From positions 5,022,001-5,086,000 of the forward strand of contig CP097466.1 of assembly GCA_041874725.1 (NCBI GenBank): a stretch of 64,000 nucleotides of DNA, given 5' to 3'. Each line of letters starts with the position of its first letter. Position 1 is the first letter of the stretch. Positions 51,420 to 61,273 of the stretch are shown in pieces. The position numbers and the translations under genes are program-made. Origin of the DNA: Duganella sp. BuS-21. GTDB taxonomy: Bacteria; Pseudomonadota; Gammaproteobacteria; Burkholderiales; Burkholderiaceae_D. The notes beneath the pieces were generated by a model. It did not search any database, was not told where the DNA came from, and was given only the letters and a program-made list of their open reading frames with translations.

Positions 51420-54400
51420 TTAATACACCTCTGCAGTTGCAGGGGCGGCCTTCTTCGGCGTGAAGTAGCCGCGCACCAGTACAAAGAACAACGGCACGAA
51501 GAAGATGCCAAGGAAAGTGGCCGTCAGCATGCCGCCCAACACCCCCACGCCGATCGCGTTCTGGCTGCCGGAACCGGCGCCGCTGCTGATCGCCAGCGGC
51601 AGCACGCCCAGGCCGAAGGCGATGGAGGTCATCAGGATAGGACGCAGTCGCAGTTTCACCGCCTGCAGCGTTGCTTGCTTCAGTTCCACGCCCTGCTCCT
51701 GCAGCTCTTTGGCGAATTCCACGATCAGGATCGCGTTCTTCGCCGCCAGGCCGATCACGGTCAGCAGGCCGACCTGGAAGTAGACGTCGTTCGACAGCTT
51801 GAACACATAGGTCGACAGCACCGTGCCCACCACGCCCAGCGGCACCACCAACAGCACCGAGAATGGCACCGACCAGCTTTCATACAGCGCGGCCAGGCAC
51901 AGGAACACGATCAGGATCGAGATCGCATACAGCTGCGTGGTCTGCGAACCGGAGTCGCGCTCCTCGGTCGACAAGCCGGTCCACTCGTAGCCGATGCCCG
52001 GCGGCAGTTGCGCCGCCAGCTTCTCGATTTCCGCCATGGCCGCACCCGAGCTTTGACCCGGCGCAGGCGCACCCAGGATCTCGGTCGACGGCAAGCCGTT
52101 GTAGCGTTCCAAACGCGGCGAAGCGTAGATCCACTTGCCGGTCGAGAAGGCCGAGAAAGGCACCATCTGACCGTCGGCGTTCCGCACGAACCACTTGTTC
52201 AGGTCTTCCGGCGTCATGCGCGAATCGGCCGAGCCTTGCAGATACACCTTCTTCACGCGGCCGCGGTCGACGAAGTCGTTGACGTAGGCGCTGCCCCAGG
52301 CGTTGCTCAACACCTTGTTCACATCCGCCACCGACAGGCCCAAAGCGATGGCTTTCTGCTGGTCGACGGTGATCTTGTACTGTGGCGTATCTTCCTGGCC
52401 GTTGGGACGCACGCCGACCAGCACAGGGCTCTTGGACGCCATGCCCAGCATCTGGTTGCGCGCGCCCATCAGCGCTTCGTGACCGACGCCGCCGATATCC
52501 TGCAGCTGCAAATCGAAGCCGCTGGCGTTACCCAGTTCCAGCACCGCAGGCGGCGCGAAGGCGAACACCATCGCGTCCTTGATCTGCGAGAACTTGCCCA
52601 TGGCGCGGCCGACAATCGCGTTGACGCGGTTGGCGGCGCCCGGACGCTCGGACCAATCCTTCATGCGCACGAAGGCGATGCCGCTGTTCTGGCCATTGCC
52701 GCTGAAGCTGAAGCCGGCCACCGCGAACACGGAAGCGACGGCGTCCTTCTCTTCGTTCAGGAAGTGGTTCTCGACTTTCTCGATCACTTTCAGCGTGCGT
52801 TCCTGCGTAGCGCCGGTCGGCAGCTGGATCTGCGAGAACAGCACGCCCTGGTCTTCTTCCGGCAGGAAGGAGGTCGGCAGGCGCATGAACACCACCGCCA
52901 GCACCGCGACGATCAGGCCATACACCAGCAGCGAACGGCCGCTGCGGTTCAGGATAGAGGCGACGAAGCCCTGGTACTTGTTGGTGCTGCGCTCGAACGT
53001 GCGGTTGAACCAGCCGAAGAAACCCTTGTTGGTCAGGTGATGACCTTTTTCCACCGGCTTCAGAATGGTGGCGCACAGCGCCGGCGTAAAGATCATCGCC
53101 ACCAGCACCGACAGCACCATGGCCGAAACAATCGTGATCGAGAACTGGCGGTAAATCACGCCGGTCGAACCGCTGAAGAAGGCCATCGGCACGAACACCG
53201 CCGACAGCACCATGGCGATGCCCACCAGCGCACCGCTGATCTGGCTCATGGACTTGCGGGTTGCCTCCAATGGCGACAAGCCCTCTTCCGTCATCACGCG
53301 CTCGACGTTTTCCACCACCACGATCGCATCGTCCACCAGCAGGCCGATGGCCAGCACCACGGCGAACATGGTCAGCGTGTTGATCGAATAGCCCAGCGCC
53401 GACAGGATGGCGAAAGTACCCAGCAACACCACCGGCACCGCCATGGTTGGAATCAGCGTGGCGCGGAAGTTTTGCAGGAACAGGTACATCACCAGGAACA
53501 CCAGGACCACCGCTTCCACCAGCGTCTTCACCACTTCCTCGATCGACAGCTTGACGAACGGGGTGGTATCGAAAGCCACCACCGCCTTCAGGCCCTGCGG
53601 GAACTGCTTCTCCAGCTGGGCGACCTTGGCCTTGACGGCGTTGGCGGTATCGAGCGCATTGGCGCCGGTGGCCAGCTTGATGGCGACACCGGAAGCGGCC
53701 TTGCCGTTGTAACGCGCCAGGATGTTGTAGTTCTCGCTGCCCAGCTCCATGCGGGCGACATCGCGCAGATGCACGGTGGCGCCGCTGGCGGTGGTCTTCA
53801 GCAGGATGGCGCCGAATTGTTCGGCGGTTTGCAGACGGCTTTGCGCAGTCACCGTGGCATTCAGCTGCTGGCCCTTGACGGCCGGCAGGCCGCCCAGCTC
53901 ACCGGCCGAGACTTCGGTGTTCTGCGCGGTGATGGCGCTGGAGATGTCGGCCGGCGTCAGCTGATAGCTTTGCAGCTTGGCCGCATCGAGCCAGATGCGC
54001 ATGGCGTACTGCGAACCGAAGTTGGTGACATCGCCCACGCCTTCCACGCGCGAGATCGGATCGATCACGCTGGCGGCCACGTAGTCGCCGATGTCGGCTT
54101 GCTTCATGCTGCCGTCTTCGGACACGAAGCCCAGTACCATCAGGAAGTTCTTGGTGGCCTTGGCCACCACCAGCCCTTGCTGCTGCACCACGGCCGGCAG
54201 CAGCGGCGTCGCCAGCTGCAGCTTGTTCTGCACCTGCACCTGCGCGATGTCGGGATTGGTGCCGCTCTTGAAGGTCAGCGTGATGCTGACGCCACCGGTC
54301 GAATCGGACGACGCCGACATGTAGCGCAAGCCGTCGATGCCCTTCATCTTCTGCTCAATGATCTGGGTGACGGCGTCTTCCACCGTTTTGGCGGAAGCGC

Positions 54401-54551
54401 CCGGATAGGAGCCGCTGATCGAAATCGACGGCGGCGCAATGCTTGGATATTGCGAGATCGGCAGGCCGAGAATGGCAATCACGCCGGCAAGCATGATGAC
54501 AATCGCGACCACCCACGCAAAAATCGGGCGGTCAATAAAGAAACGTGACAT
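51420..54551 (-). CDS. RND multidrug efflux pump (HAE1, AcrB/MexB-like)
   Basis: A 1043-residue inner-membrane proton antiporter of full length. It shows the first TM and [19 protein letters not shown], the porter domains, the TM4 Asp pair in [16 protein letters not shown], and the HAE1 signature ([19 protein letters not shown]). It exports drugs, bile salts or plant phenolics from the periplasm to the outside with the MFP and OprM-like proteins. A strong AAGGAG ribosome site lies before the ATG, 11 bases after the MFP stop. Confidence 0.97.
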   Translation of the reverse strand: MSRFFIDRPIFAWVVAIVIMLAGVIAILGLPISQYPSIAPPSISISGSYPGASAKTVEDAVTQIIEQKMKGIDGLRYMSASSDSTGGVSITLTFKSGTNPDIAQVQVQNKLQLATPLLPAVVQQQGLVVAKATKNFLMVLGFVSEDGSMKQADIGDYVAASVIDPISRVEGVGDVTNFGSQYAMRIWLDAAKLQSYQLTPADISSAITAQNTEVSAGELGGLPAVKGQQLNATVTAQSRLQTAEQFGAILLKTTASGATVHLRDVARMELGSENYNILARYNGKAASGVAIKLATGANALDTANAVKAKVAQLEKQFPQGLKAVVAFDTTPFVKLSIEEVVKTLVEAVVLVFLVMYLFLQNFRATLIPTMAVPVVLLGTFAILSALGYSINTLTMFAVVLAIGLLVDDAIVVVENVERVMTEEGLSPLEATRKSMSQISGALVGIAMVLSAVFVPMAFFSGSTGVIYRQFSITIVSAMVLSVLVAMIFTPALCATILKPVEKGHHLTNKGFFGWFNRTFERSTNKYQGFVASILNRSGRSLLVYGLIVAVLAVVFMRLPTSFLPEEDQGVLFSQIQLPTGATQERTLKVIEKVENHFLNEEKDAVASVFAVAGFSFSGNGQNSGIAFVRMKDWSERPGAANRVNAIVGRAMGKFSQIKDAMVFAFAPPAVLELGNASGFDLQLQDIGGVGHEALMGARNQMLGMASKSPVLVGVRPNGQEDTPQYKITVDQQKAIALGLSVADVNKVLSNAWGSAYVNDFVDRGRVKKVYLQGSADSRMTPEDLNKWFVRNADGQMVPFSAFSTGKWIYASPRLERYNGLPSTEILGAPAPGQSSGAAMAEIEKLAAQLPPGIGYEWTGLSTEERDSGSQTTQLYAISILIVFLCLAALYESWSVPFSVLLVVPLGVVGTVLSTYVFKLSNDVYFQVGLLTVIGLAAKNAILIVEFAKELQEQGVELKQATLQAVKLRLRPILMTSIAFGLGVLPLAISSGAGSGSQNAIGVGVLGGMLTATFLGIFFVPLFFVLVRGYFTPKKAAPATAEVY

Positions 54552-54562
54552 GAGCTATCTCC

Positions 54563-55765
54563 TTACTGCGCGCTTTTGGCGGCGGCGGGCTGGCTGCCTG
54601 CGGCCACGGCGGCAGCAGGCTTGGCGGCGTTGGCCGGCGCGCCCGGTTTCACTTTCTGCACGCCTTCCACGATCAGCAGGTCGCCTTCGTTCAGGCCCGA
54701 TTTCACCAGCCACTTGGCGCCCAGCGTGCTGCCGGTCACCAGGATGCGCTGCTCAACCTTGCCTTCCTTGTTCAGCACCAGCGCGGTCGCTTCGCCTTTC
54801 GGGTTGCGCGTTACGCCCTGCTGCGGCACGGCGATGGCGTGCTCGTTGAGGCCCGACTCGATCACCGCGCGCACAAACATGCCCGGCAGCAGATCGTGCT
54901 TCGGATTCGGGAACAGCGCGCGCAGGGTCACATTGCCGGTGCCCGGATCGACCGAGACGTCGGAAAACTGCAGCTTGCCCTCTTCGGCGTACTTGCTGCC
55001 GTCGGACAGCAGCAAGGTCACCTTGGCCAGGCCGCCGTTCTTTTTCAGGCCGCCGTTTTCGATTTCACGTTTCAGGCGCAGCATGTCTTCGCTGCTCTGG
55101 GTGACGTCGACGTAGATCGGGTCGAGCTGCTGCACGGTGGTCAGCGCGGTGGTCTGGTTGGCGGTGACCAGCGCGCCCGGCGTCACGGTCGAACGGCTGA
55201 TACGGCCGCTGATCGGCGCATCGACGTGGGTGTAATCGAGATTGATCTTGGCCTGTTCCAGCGCGGCGGCGGCCGACTCGACGTCGGCCTTGGCCTGCTC
55301 GTGGGCGGCGATGGCGTCTTCATAGTCCTGGCGGCTGACGCCTTCGATGGCCACCAGCTCCTTGTAGCGCGCTACTTTCGGCGCGGCGGTCAGCAGGTTG
55401 GCCTTGGCCTTGGACAGCGCCGCCCTGGCCGCATTGTAGGAGGCCTGATAAGTGGCCGCATCGATCTGGTACAGCGGTACGCCGGCTTTCACGTCGGCGC
55501 CTTCGACAAACAGGCGTTTCTTGATCAGGCCACTGACCTGCGGGCGCACTTCGGCCACTTGATAAGCGGCGGTGCGGCCCGGCAGTTCGGTGGTGATCTG
55601 CAGCGCTTCCTGCGCCACTCTGAATACGCCCACTTCCGCCACCTGCTGCGTGCGAGGTGCTTCGGTCGTGGATTTGGAGCAAGCAGCCAACAGGGCGATT
55701 GCGGTGAGGATAGCGACGGTACCGGTGGTCCGCAGCATGGTTTTTTTGCAGAAATAGGCTGCCAT
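54563..55765 (-). CDS. RND membrane-fusion lipoprotein (AcrA/MexA-like)
   Basis: A 400-residue periplasmic adaptor. The start contains a lipobox (TAIALLAAC) and the classical RND-MFP core (ELPGRTAAYQVAEVRPQVSG, TYQASYNAARAALSKAKANL hairpin, VDAPISGRISRSTVTPGALV). It links the AcrB-like pump to the outer-membrane channel. Starts at 55765 or, with a shorter leader, 55738 are possible; neither has a strong ribosome site. It is first gene of the efflux operon. Confidence 0.93.
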   Translation of the reverse strand: MAAYFCKKTMLRTTGTVAILTAIALLAACSKSTTEAPRTQQVAEVGVFRVAQEALQITTELPGRTAAYQVAEVRPQVSGLIKKRLFVEGADVKAGVPLYQIDAATYQASYNAARAALSKAKANLLTAAPKVARYKELVAIEGVSRQDYEDAIAAHEQAKADVESAAAALEQAKINLDYTHVDAPISGRISRSTVTPGALVTANQTTALTTVQQLDPIYVDVTQSSEDMLRLKREIENGGLKKNGGLAKVTLLLSDGSKYAEEGKLQFSDVSVDPGTGNVTLRALFPNPKHDLLPGMFVRAVIESGLNEHAIAVPQQGVTRNPKGEATALVLNKEGKVEQRILVTGSTLGAKWLVKSGLNEGDLLIVEGVQKVKPGAPANAAKPAAAVAAGSQPAAAKSAQ

Positions 55766-55804
55766 AGTATGTGGGCTTTCTGTATAAAATTTAAGCACAG
55801 ACTA

Positions 55805-55824
55805 TAGAATGAACGATCATTCTA
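55805..55824. promoter_or_regulatory. Perfect TetR-type operator upstream of the efflux operon
   Basis: TAGAATGA (55805-55812), ACGA, TCATTCTA (55817-55824): 8-base perfect arms, the size of TetR/AcrR operators. It lies 40 bases upstream of the MFP start, in the promoter zone, and faces away from the GGDEF gene. Confidence 0.75.
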
Positions 55825-55919
55825 ATTAAGTCAAGCAACATTCTTGTGCGGTGCGGCAAGCTTAAGCGCGTCTTAAGGATGCGAAAACCACATCCCGCTG
55901 CGGTATGCGCGGCCGGCGA

Positions 55920-55928
55920 TGCTACAAT
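55920..55928 (+). promoter_or_regulatory. Extended -10 promoter element before the GGDEF gene
   Basis: TGC-TACAAT (55920-55928) is an extended -10 box about 47 bases before the ATG at 55975. No matching -35 is evident. It supports the 55975 start over upstream candidates. Confidence 0.45.
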
Positions 55929-55974
55929 CAATCAATTTCTCAAAGACATCTTTTTCGGCCCGCCAGTGCAGCCC

Positions 55975-58140
55975 ATGTCCCCGCCGCCACCCGCCAACCG
56001 CCCGCGCCTGACCACCCTGGTCACGGTCGGCGTCAGTGCGACGGTGTTGCTGACGGTGCTGGCGCTATTGATCCTGGTCGACCATTTCGCCATCGGCTAC
56101 GCCCGCCGCGAAGCCGAGCAGCGCCTGCAGCAACTGTCCTGGCAAATGCGCGACTCGCTCAACGGTGTGGTGCGCAAGGCCATCGGCGACGTCGAGCTGC
56201 TGAGCGAACTGCCGCACGTGCGCGCCTCGCACACGCCGGCCGAAGTGCGCCAGGTGCTCGAAAGCCTGCAGAAAACCTTCCCCGACTACGCCTGGATCGG
56301 CCTCACCGACCCGGATGGCAAGGTGTTCGCCGCTACCCAGGGGGTGCAGGAAGGCGTCGACGTCAGCGTGCGCGAATGGTTCCGCGACGGCCGCGTCAAA
56401 CTCTACGCCGGCGACTTTCACCCGGCCTCCCCGCTGGGCAAGAAAATTCCTTCCAGCGCCGATCCATGGCGCTTTGTCGACGCCGCCGGCCCGGTACTCA
56501 GCGCGGACGGCAGCTACCGCGGCGTGCTGTGCGTGCACATGAGCTGGGGCTGGGCGCGCCGCATGGTGCAAACCATCCTGGCGCCGGCCGACCAGCAGTA
56601 TGCGGCCGAGATCTTCGTGGTGCGCGGCGACGGCACGGTCATCCTCGGCCCGCAGGGCATGGAGGAACAAAAGATCAGCAGCGCCAGCCTGACGCTGGCC
56701 CAGAGCGGCGCCTCGGGCGCGCTCAAGGAAACCTGGGCCGACGGCCGCGACTACCTCACCGGCTATGCCCGCAGCGGCCAGCCCGGCGATCCGGCCACCC
56801 TGACTTGGTCTATCCTGGTGCGCCAGCCGGAAGCACAGGCCCTGTCCGGCGCCCGCGCGCTGGAACGGCAGATCCTGCTGCTGGGCGCGATCCTGGGCGT
56901 GGCGATGGCGCTGGCGGCGGCCGTGGTGGCGGGCCGCCTGACCCGCCCGCTCAATGCCCTCAGCCGGGCGATCGAAGCGCGCCTGGCCACGCCGGCCGAT
57001 GCGGCCACTCCGACCGGTCACGCCAGCCTGCCGGACCTGCAGCAGCACGACGGCTATCACGAGGTGCAGGTGCTGTCGCGCGCGCTCAATGAAATGCTGC
57101 GCACCGAACAGGGCCACCTCGGCGCCCTGCGCAGCCTGAACGAAAAGCTGGAATCGACGGTCGGCGAGCGCACCCGCGAAATCGCCCGCAAGGCGCTGCA
57201 GCTGGAACGCGCGCTGGCCCAGGAACAAAGCACCCAGCAACTGCTGCAGGAGCGCGCCGCCGAGCTGCGGGCCATCCTCGACAACGCCCACGACGCCTTT
57301 ATTGCCCTCGATCCGGGCGGGGTGGTGCGTGAATGGAATTTGCAGGCCGAACAGTTGCTGGGCTGGAAGCGCAGCGAGGTGATCGGCCAGCCGCTGGCGG
57401 CCATGATGCTGCCGCCCCTGCTGCGCCGCGCCTACGAACGCGACATGCGCCAGCTGGCCGAGAGCGCCGACATCGCCGCCGCCATGCTGAGCCGGCGGGT
57501 GGAACTGACGCTGCACAACCGCGCCGGCCAGGAGCTGCCGGTCGAAGTCTCGCTGGCCTACGTGGCGCGCAGCAGCGGTCACCTGTTCATCGCCTTCCTG
57601 CACGACATCAGCGAGCGCAAGCAGCTATTCGCCTCGCTGGAGGAAATGGCGCTGAAAGACACCTTGACCGGCCTGCCCAACCGGCGCGCGCTGATGCAGG
57701 CCCTGCCCGAGGCGCTGCAGCGCGCCAACCGCCTGCGCCAGACCTGCGCCGTGTTCTTCCTCGACCTCGACCGCTTCAAGCAGGTCAACGACCGCTACGG
57801 CCACGAGGAAGGCGACGAACTGCTGCGCCAGTTCGCCCAACGCGTGCGCGGCGCCGTGCGCAAGACCGATACCGTCGGCCGCCTGGCCGGCGACGAGTTC
57901 ATCGTCATCCTCGAAATGCTGCACAGCGACGCCGATGCGCAGGAGGCGGCCGACAAGCTGCTGCCGATCCTGCAGCAGCCGTTCATCCTGAAGACCGCCA
58001 GCGTCGCGCTGAGCGCCAGCATCGGCATCGCCCTGCACCATCCGGACGACCCGCAGGATATCGAAATGCTGCTGGGCCGGGCCGACCGCGCCATGTACCG
58101 CCACAAGCAGCAAGGCATGCAGCAGCGGGCGCGCCGCTAG
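55975..58140 (+). CDS. Membrane-bound diguanylate cyclase with PAS domain
   Basis: A 721-residue sensor. A TM segment at about 13-36, a periplasmic Cache-like domain (to about 290), a second TM (about 297-318), a HAMP-like linker and a PAS domain (about 425-550, AILDNAHDAFIALDPGGVV) lead to the GGDEF domain (about 560-715). The active site is A638-G-D-E-F and the c-di-GMP inhibitory site R629xxD lies exactly 5 residues before it. It should make c-di-GMP from GTP in response to a periplasmic cue. Upstream starts (55846, 55879) lack ribosome sites. The next gene is the KaiC-like protein, 91 bases on. Confidence 0.9.
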   Translation: MSPPPPANRPRLTTLVTVGVSATVLLTVLALLILVDHFAIGYARREAEQRLQQLSWQMRDSLNGVVRKAIGDVELLSELPHVRASHTPAEVRQVLESLQKTFPDYAWIGLTDPDGKVFAATQGVQEGVDVSVREWFRDGRVKLYAGDFHPASPLGKKIPSSADPWRFVDAAGPVLSADGSYRGVLCVHMSWGWARRMVQTILAPADQQYAAEIFVVRGDGTVILGPQGMEEQKISSASLTLAQSGASGALKETWADGRDYLTGYARSGQPGDPATLTWSILVRQPEAQALSGARALERQILLLGAILGVAMALAAAVVAGRLTRPLNALSRAIEARLATPADAATPTGHASLPDLQQHDGYHEVQVLSRALNEMLRTEQGHLGALRSLNEKLESTVGERTREIARKALQLERALAQEQSTQQLLQERAAELRAILDNAHDAFIALDPGGVVREWNLQAEQLLGWKRSEVIGQPLAAMMLPPLLRRAYERDMRQLAESADIAAAMLSRRVELTLHNRAGQELPVEVSLAYVARSSGHLFIAFLHDISERKQLFASLEEMALKDTLTGLPNRRALMQALPEALQRANRLRQTCAVFFLDLDRFKQVNDRYGHEEGDELLRQFAQRVRGAVRKTDTVGRLAGDEFIVILEMLHSDADAQEAADKLLPILQQPFILKTASVALSASIGIALHHPDDPQDIEMLLGRADRAMYRHKQQGMQQRARR

Positions 58141-58231
58141 GCGGCTGCTCTTTAAGTGCGCTACCGAACATCATGGTTTTCCCGCTTGGGGTAGGATTTC
58201 TAGAACAAAATCATTGGTTCCGGACATACCC

Positions 58232-59725
58232 ATGGAAGAGCAAAACAGCATCACCAACGACTTTCTCTCAACCGGCGTGCCTGGTCTGGACAGCGTCCTG
58301 ACCGGCGGCCTGACCAGCGACCGCCTGTACCTGGTCGAGGGCGAGCCCGGCTCCGGCAAGACCACGCTGGCGCTGCAGTTCCTGCTCGAAGGCGTACGCC
58401 ACGGCGAATCGACGCTGTACATCACGCTGGCCGAAACCAGCGTGGAGCTGCGCAGCGTGGCGCAGTCGCACGGCTGGCGCATGGACGGCATCCACATCGA
58501 GGAAATCATCCCTGATGAAAAAGCGCTCGATCCCGACCAGCAGTACACCGTCTTCCATCCGTCCGAAATCGAACTGAGCAGCACCACCCAGCGCATCCTG
58601 GCGGCGGTCGATCGATACCGCCCGCGCCGCGTGGTGCTCGATTCCCTGTCCGAGCTGCAGCTGCTGGCTGAAAGTCCGCTGCGCTACCGACGCCAGGTGC
58701 TGGCGCTGAAACAGTACCTGTCCAGCCGCAATTGCACCACCATCCTGCTCGACGACCGCACCGCCCTCAGCACCGACCTGCAGGTGCGCAGCGTGGCGCA
58801 CGCGGTGCTGACGCTGGAAATGGTCGACCAGGCCTACGGCGCCGAACGGCGCCGCCTGCGGGTAGTCAAGTACCGCGGCGTGGCCTATCGTGGCGGCGCG
58901 CACGACTACAAGATCATCCAGGGCGGCCTGTACGTGTTTCCCCGCCTGGTGGCGGCGCACACGCGCGAGAACAGCGAGCGCAACCAGCGTTCCAGCGGCC
59001 TGGCGGCGCTCGACGCGCTGGTCGGCGGCGGCCTGGAAGACGGTACCAGCACCCTGATTTCCGGCCCGTCCGGCACCGGCAAGTCATCGCTGGCGGCGCA
59101 GTTCGTGCATGCGGCCACACAGCGCGGTGAGAAATGCGCGATGTTCCTGTTCGAGGAAGCGCGCGGCAATTTACTCAACCGCTGCGCCAACCTCGGCCTG
59201 GCGCTGGAGCCGGTCCTTGAACAAGACCTGCTGAGCATACAGCAGATCGATCCGGCCGAATTGTCGCCGGGCGAATTCTCCAGCGCCGTGGTCCAGGCGG
59301 TGGAGGAAGGCGCGCGGTTGGTGGTGATCGACAGCCTGAACGGCTACCTGAACGCCGTGCCCGACGAACGCTTCCTCATCACCCATCTGCACGAGCTGCT
59401 GACCTTCCTGGGCCAGCGCGGCGTGGTCAGCATCATCGTCGGCGTCCAGCAAGGCATGGTGGGCGGCGCCATGAAGAACAGCATCGACGCCAGCTACCTG
59501 GCCGACAACGTTATTATGCTGCGCTACTTTGAAACACAGGGCGAAGTGCGGCAAGCCATTTCGGTCTTCAAGAAACGCGGCAGCGCGCACGAACGCACTC
59601 TGCGCCGCTTCGAGCTGAGCTCCGGCGGCGTGCGGGTGGGGCCGGTGCTAAAGGACTTCCAAGGCGTACTGACCGGTGTGCCGAGTTACCACGGCGCCCC
59701 CATCGCAGAACGCGCGGCCGGTTGA
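58232..59725 (+). CDS. KaiC-like double-domain ATPase
   Basis: A 497-residue protein with two RecA-like KaiC domains. The first has GVPGLDSVLTGGL and Walker A GEPGSGKTT (37-45); the second has Walker A GPSGTGKSS (278-286) and the EEARGNLL catalytic region. No KaiA or KaiB is nearby, so it is probably a signalling ATPase of the KaiC-histidine kinase type rather than a clock. I chose the ATG at 58232 over a TTG 6 codons earlier. The hybrid kinase follows after 5 bases. Confidence 0.92.
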   Translation: MEEQNSITNDFLSTGVPGLDSVLTGGLTSDRLYLVEGEPGSGKTTLALQFLLEGVRHGESTLYITLAETSVELRSVAQSHGWRMDGIHIEEIIPDEKALDPDQQYTVFHPSEIELSSTTQRILAAVDRYRPRRVVLDSLSELQLLAESPLRYRRQVLALKQYLSSRNCTTILLDDRTALSTDLQVRSVAHAVLTLEMVDQAYGAERRRLRVVKYRGVAYRGGAHDYKIIQGGLYVFPRLVAAHTRENSERNQRSSGLAALDALVGGGLEDGTSTLISGPSGTGKSSLAAQFVHAATQRGEKCAMFLFEEARGNLLNRCANLGLALEPVLEQDLLSIQQIDPAELSPGEFSSAVVQAVEEGARLVVIDSLNGYLNAVPDERFLITHLHELLTFLGQRGVVSIIVGVQQGMVGGAMKNSIDASYLADNVIMLRYFETQGEVRQAISVFKKRGSAHERTLRRFELSSGGVRVGPVLKDFQGVLTGVPSYHGAPIAERAAG

Positions 59726-59730
59726 AGCCC

Positions 59731-61260
59731 ATGGAAAACCGTATCCTGATCTTCGCTCCCACTGGCCAGGATGCGGCACTGACGGCCAAGGTGCTGGCCA
59801 TGGCCGCCATCGACACCTGCATCTGCGCCACGCTGGCCGACCTGGGCGAGGAACTCGAGCGCGGCGCCGGCGCCGTGCTGACGGTGGAGGAAGCGCTGGC
59901 CCCTGGCGCCTTCCAGCTACTGCAAGGCTGCGTGGCGCACCAGCCCGACTGGTCCGACCTGCCCATCCTCCTGCTGACCCATCGCGGCGCCGATTCGCCC
60001 GCCGTGCGGCAGGCGGTGGCCGGCCTGGGCAACCTGGCCCTGATGGAGCGCCCGGTGCGCACCATCACCCTGATCACGGCGCTGCACTCGACCCTGCGCG
60101 CCCGCAACAAGCAATACCAGATCCGCGAGGCGGCGCGCCGCAAGGATGAGTTCCTGGCCAGCCTCGGCCACGAGCTGCGCAACCCGCTGGCGCCGATCCG
60201 TACCTCGGTGTCGCTGCTCACCCACCTGTACCCGGACGCGGCACCGGTGCGCCGCATCCGCGACATGGTGGAACGCCAGGTGCGCCTGCTCACGCGGCTG
60301 GTGGACGACCTGCTGGACGTGGCCCGCATCACCAGCGGCAAGATCACCTTGCAGCCGCAGCAGGCCTCGCTGGCTTCGGTCATCAACCACGCCAGCGAGT
60401 TGTGCCAGCAGGCCGCCGAAGACAAACGCATCCACATCGCCTGGCAGTTGCCGCCGCAGGAAGTGATGCTCAATATCGACTACGCACGCGTGGTGCAGAT
60501 CTGCGCCAACATCGTCTCCAACGCGGTCAAGTTCACGCCGCAGGGCGGCCACGTGGTGGTGCGCGCAAGGGTCGACGGCGACGATCTGGTGGTATCGATC
60601 CGCGACGACGGCATCGGCCTGGAAGGCCACACCATCCCGCGCATCTTCCGCATGTTCGAGCAAAGCAAAACCGTCAACGGTCAGTTCTCCAGCGGCTTGG
60701 GGATAGGCCTCAGCTTGTCGCGCCAGTTCGCCGAAATGCATGGCGGCAGCGTCGAGGCCTACAGCGAAGGCATGGGCAAGGGCAGCGAGTTTGTGATCCG
60801 CCTGCCGGTACTGAACCACGACGGCGTCCGCGACGCGATTCCGCTGGCGCAGCAGGCCGGCACCGACGGCCGCCGGATGCAGGTGCTGGTGGTGGACGAC
60901 AACGAGGACGCCGCCGATTCGCTCACCGCCCTGCTGGAGATCGACGGCTTCGATGCGCGCGCCGTGTACGACGGCGCCGCCGCCGTGGCAGCGGTGCAGG
61001 CGCAGGCGCCGGACATGATCATCATGGACCTGGGCATGCCCGGCATGGACGGCTATGACACCGCGCGCGCGATACGCGGCATCGCCGGCGCCGAGCGCAT
61101 CCTGCTGCTGGCCCTGACCGGCTGGGGCCAGGGCGACGCCCGCCGCCGCACGGTGGAAGCGGGTTTCGACCATCACCTGGTCAAGCCGGTGGAGCTGGAC
61201 CAGATCGTCCGCCTGGCCGGCGCGCGGCAGAACCGCGACCAGGTCCAGGCGGCGCGCTAG
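59731..61260 (+). CDS. Hybrid histidine kinase with N-terminal pseudo-receiver
   Basis: A 509-residue cytoplasmic protein. Residues 1-120 fold like a receiver, but the phosphoacceptor position lies in a GAVLTVEEAL segment with no Asp. HisKA has H147 (SLGHELRNPL), the ATPase domain shows DDGIGLEG and GLGIGLSLSRQF, and a C-terminal receiver has D433 (IIMDLGMPGMDG). The start ATG is 5 bases after the kaiC-like stop, so they are coupled and likely act together, perhaps with the kinase reading the KaiC state. No output regulator is adjacent. Confidence 0.92.
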   Translation: MENRILIFAPTGQDAALTAKVLAMAAIDTCICATLADLGEELERGAGAVLTVEEALAPGAFQLLQGCVAHQPDWSDLPILLLTHRGADSPAVRQAVAGLGNLALMERPVRTITLITALHSTLRARNKQYQIREAARRKDEFLASLGHELRNPLAPIRTSVSLLTHLYPDAAPVRRIRDMVERQVRLLTRLVDDLLDVARITSGKITLQPQQASLASVINHASELCQQAAEDKRIHIAWQLPPQEVMLNIDYARVVQICANIVSNAVKFTPQGGHVVVRARVDGDDLVVSIRDDGIGLEGHTIPRIFRMFEQSKTVNGQFSSGLGIGLSLSRQFAEMHGGSVEAYSEGMGKGSEFVIRLPVLNHDGVRDAIPLAQQAGTDGRRMQVLVVDDNEDAADSLTALLEIDGFDARAVYDGAAAVAAVQAQAPDMIIMDLGMPGMDGYDTARAIRGIAGAERILLLALTGWGQGDARRRTVEAGFDHHLVKPVELDQIVRLAGARQNRDQVQAAR

Positions 61261-61273
61261 ACGGCCGGGCGGC

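Noticed and set aside
51381..54548. Plus-strand 1055-codon frame opposite the RND pump gene
   Set aside because: Translation is His/Gln/Arg-rich with no domain; the minus strand encodes a textbook AcrB-like pump.
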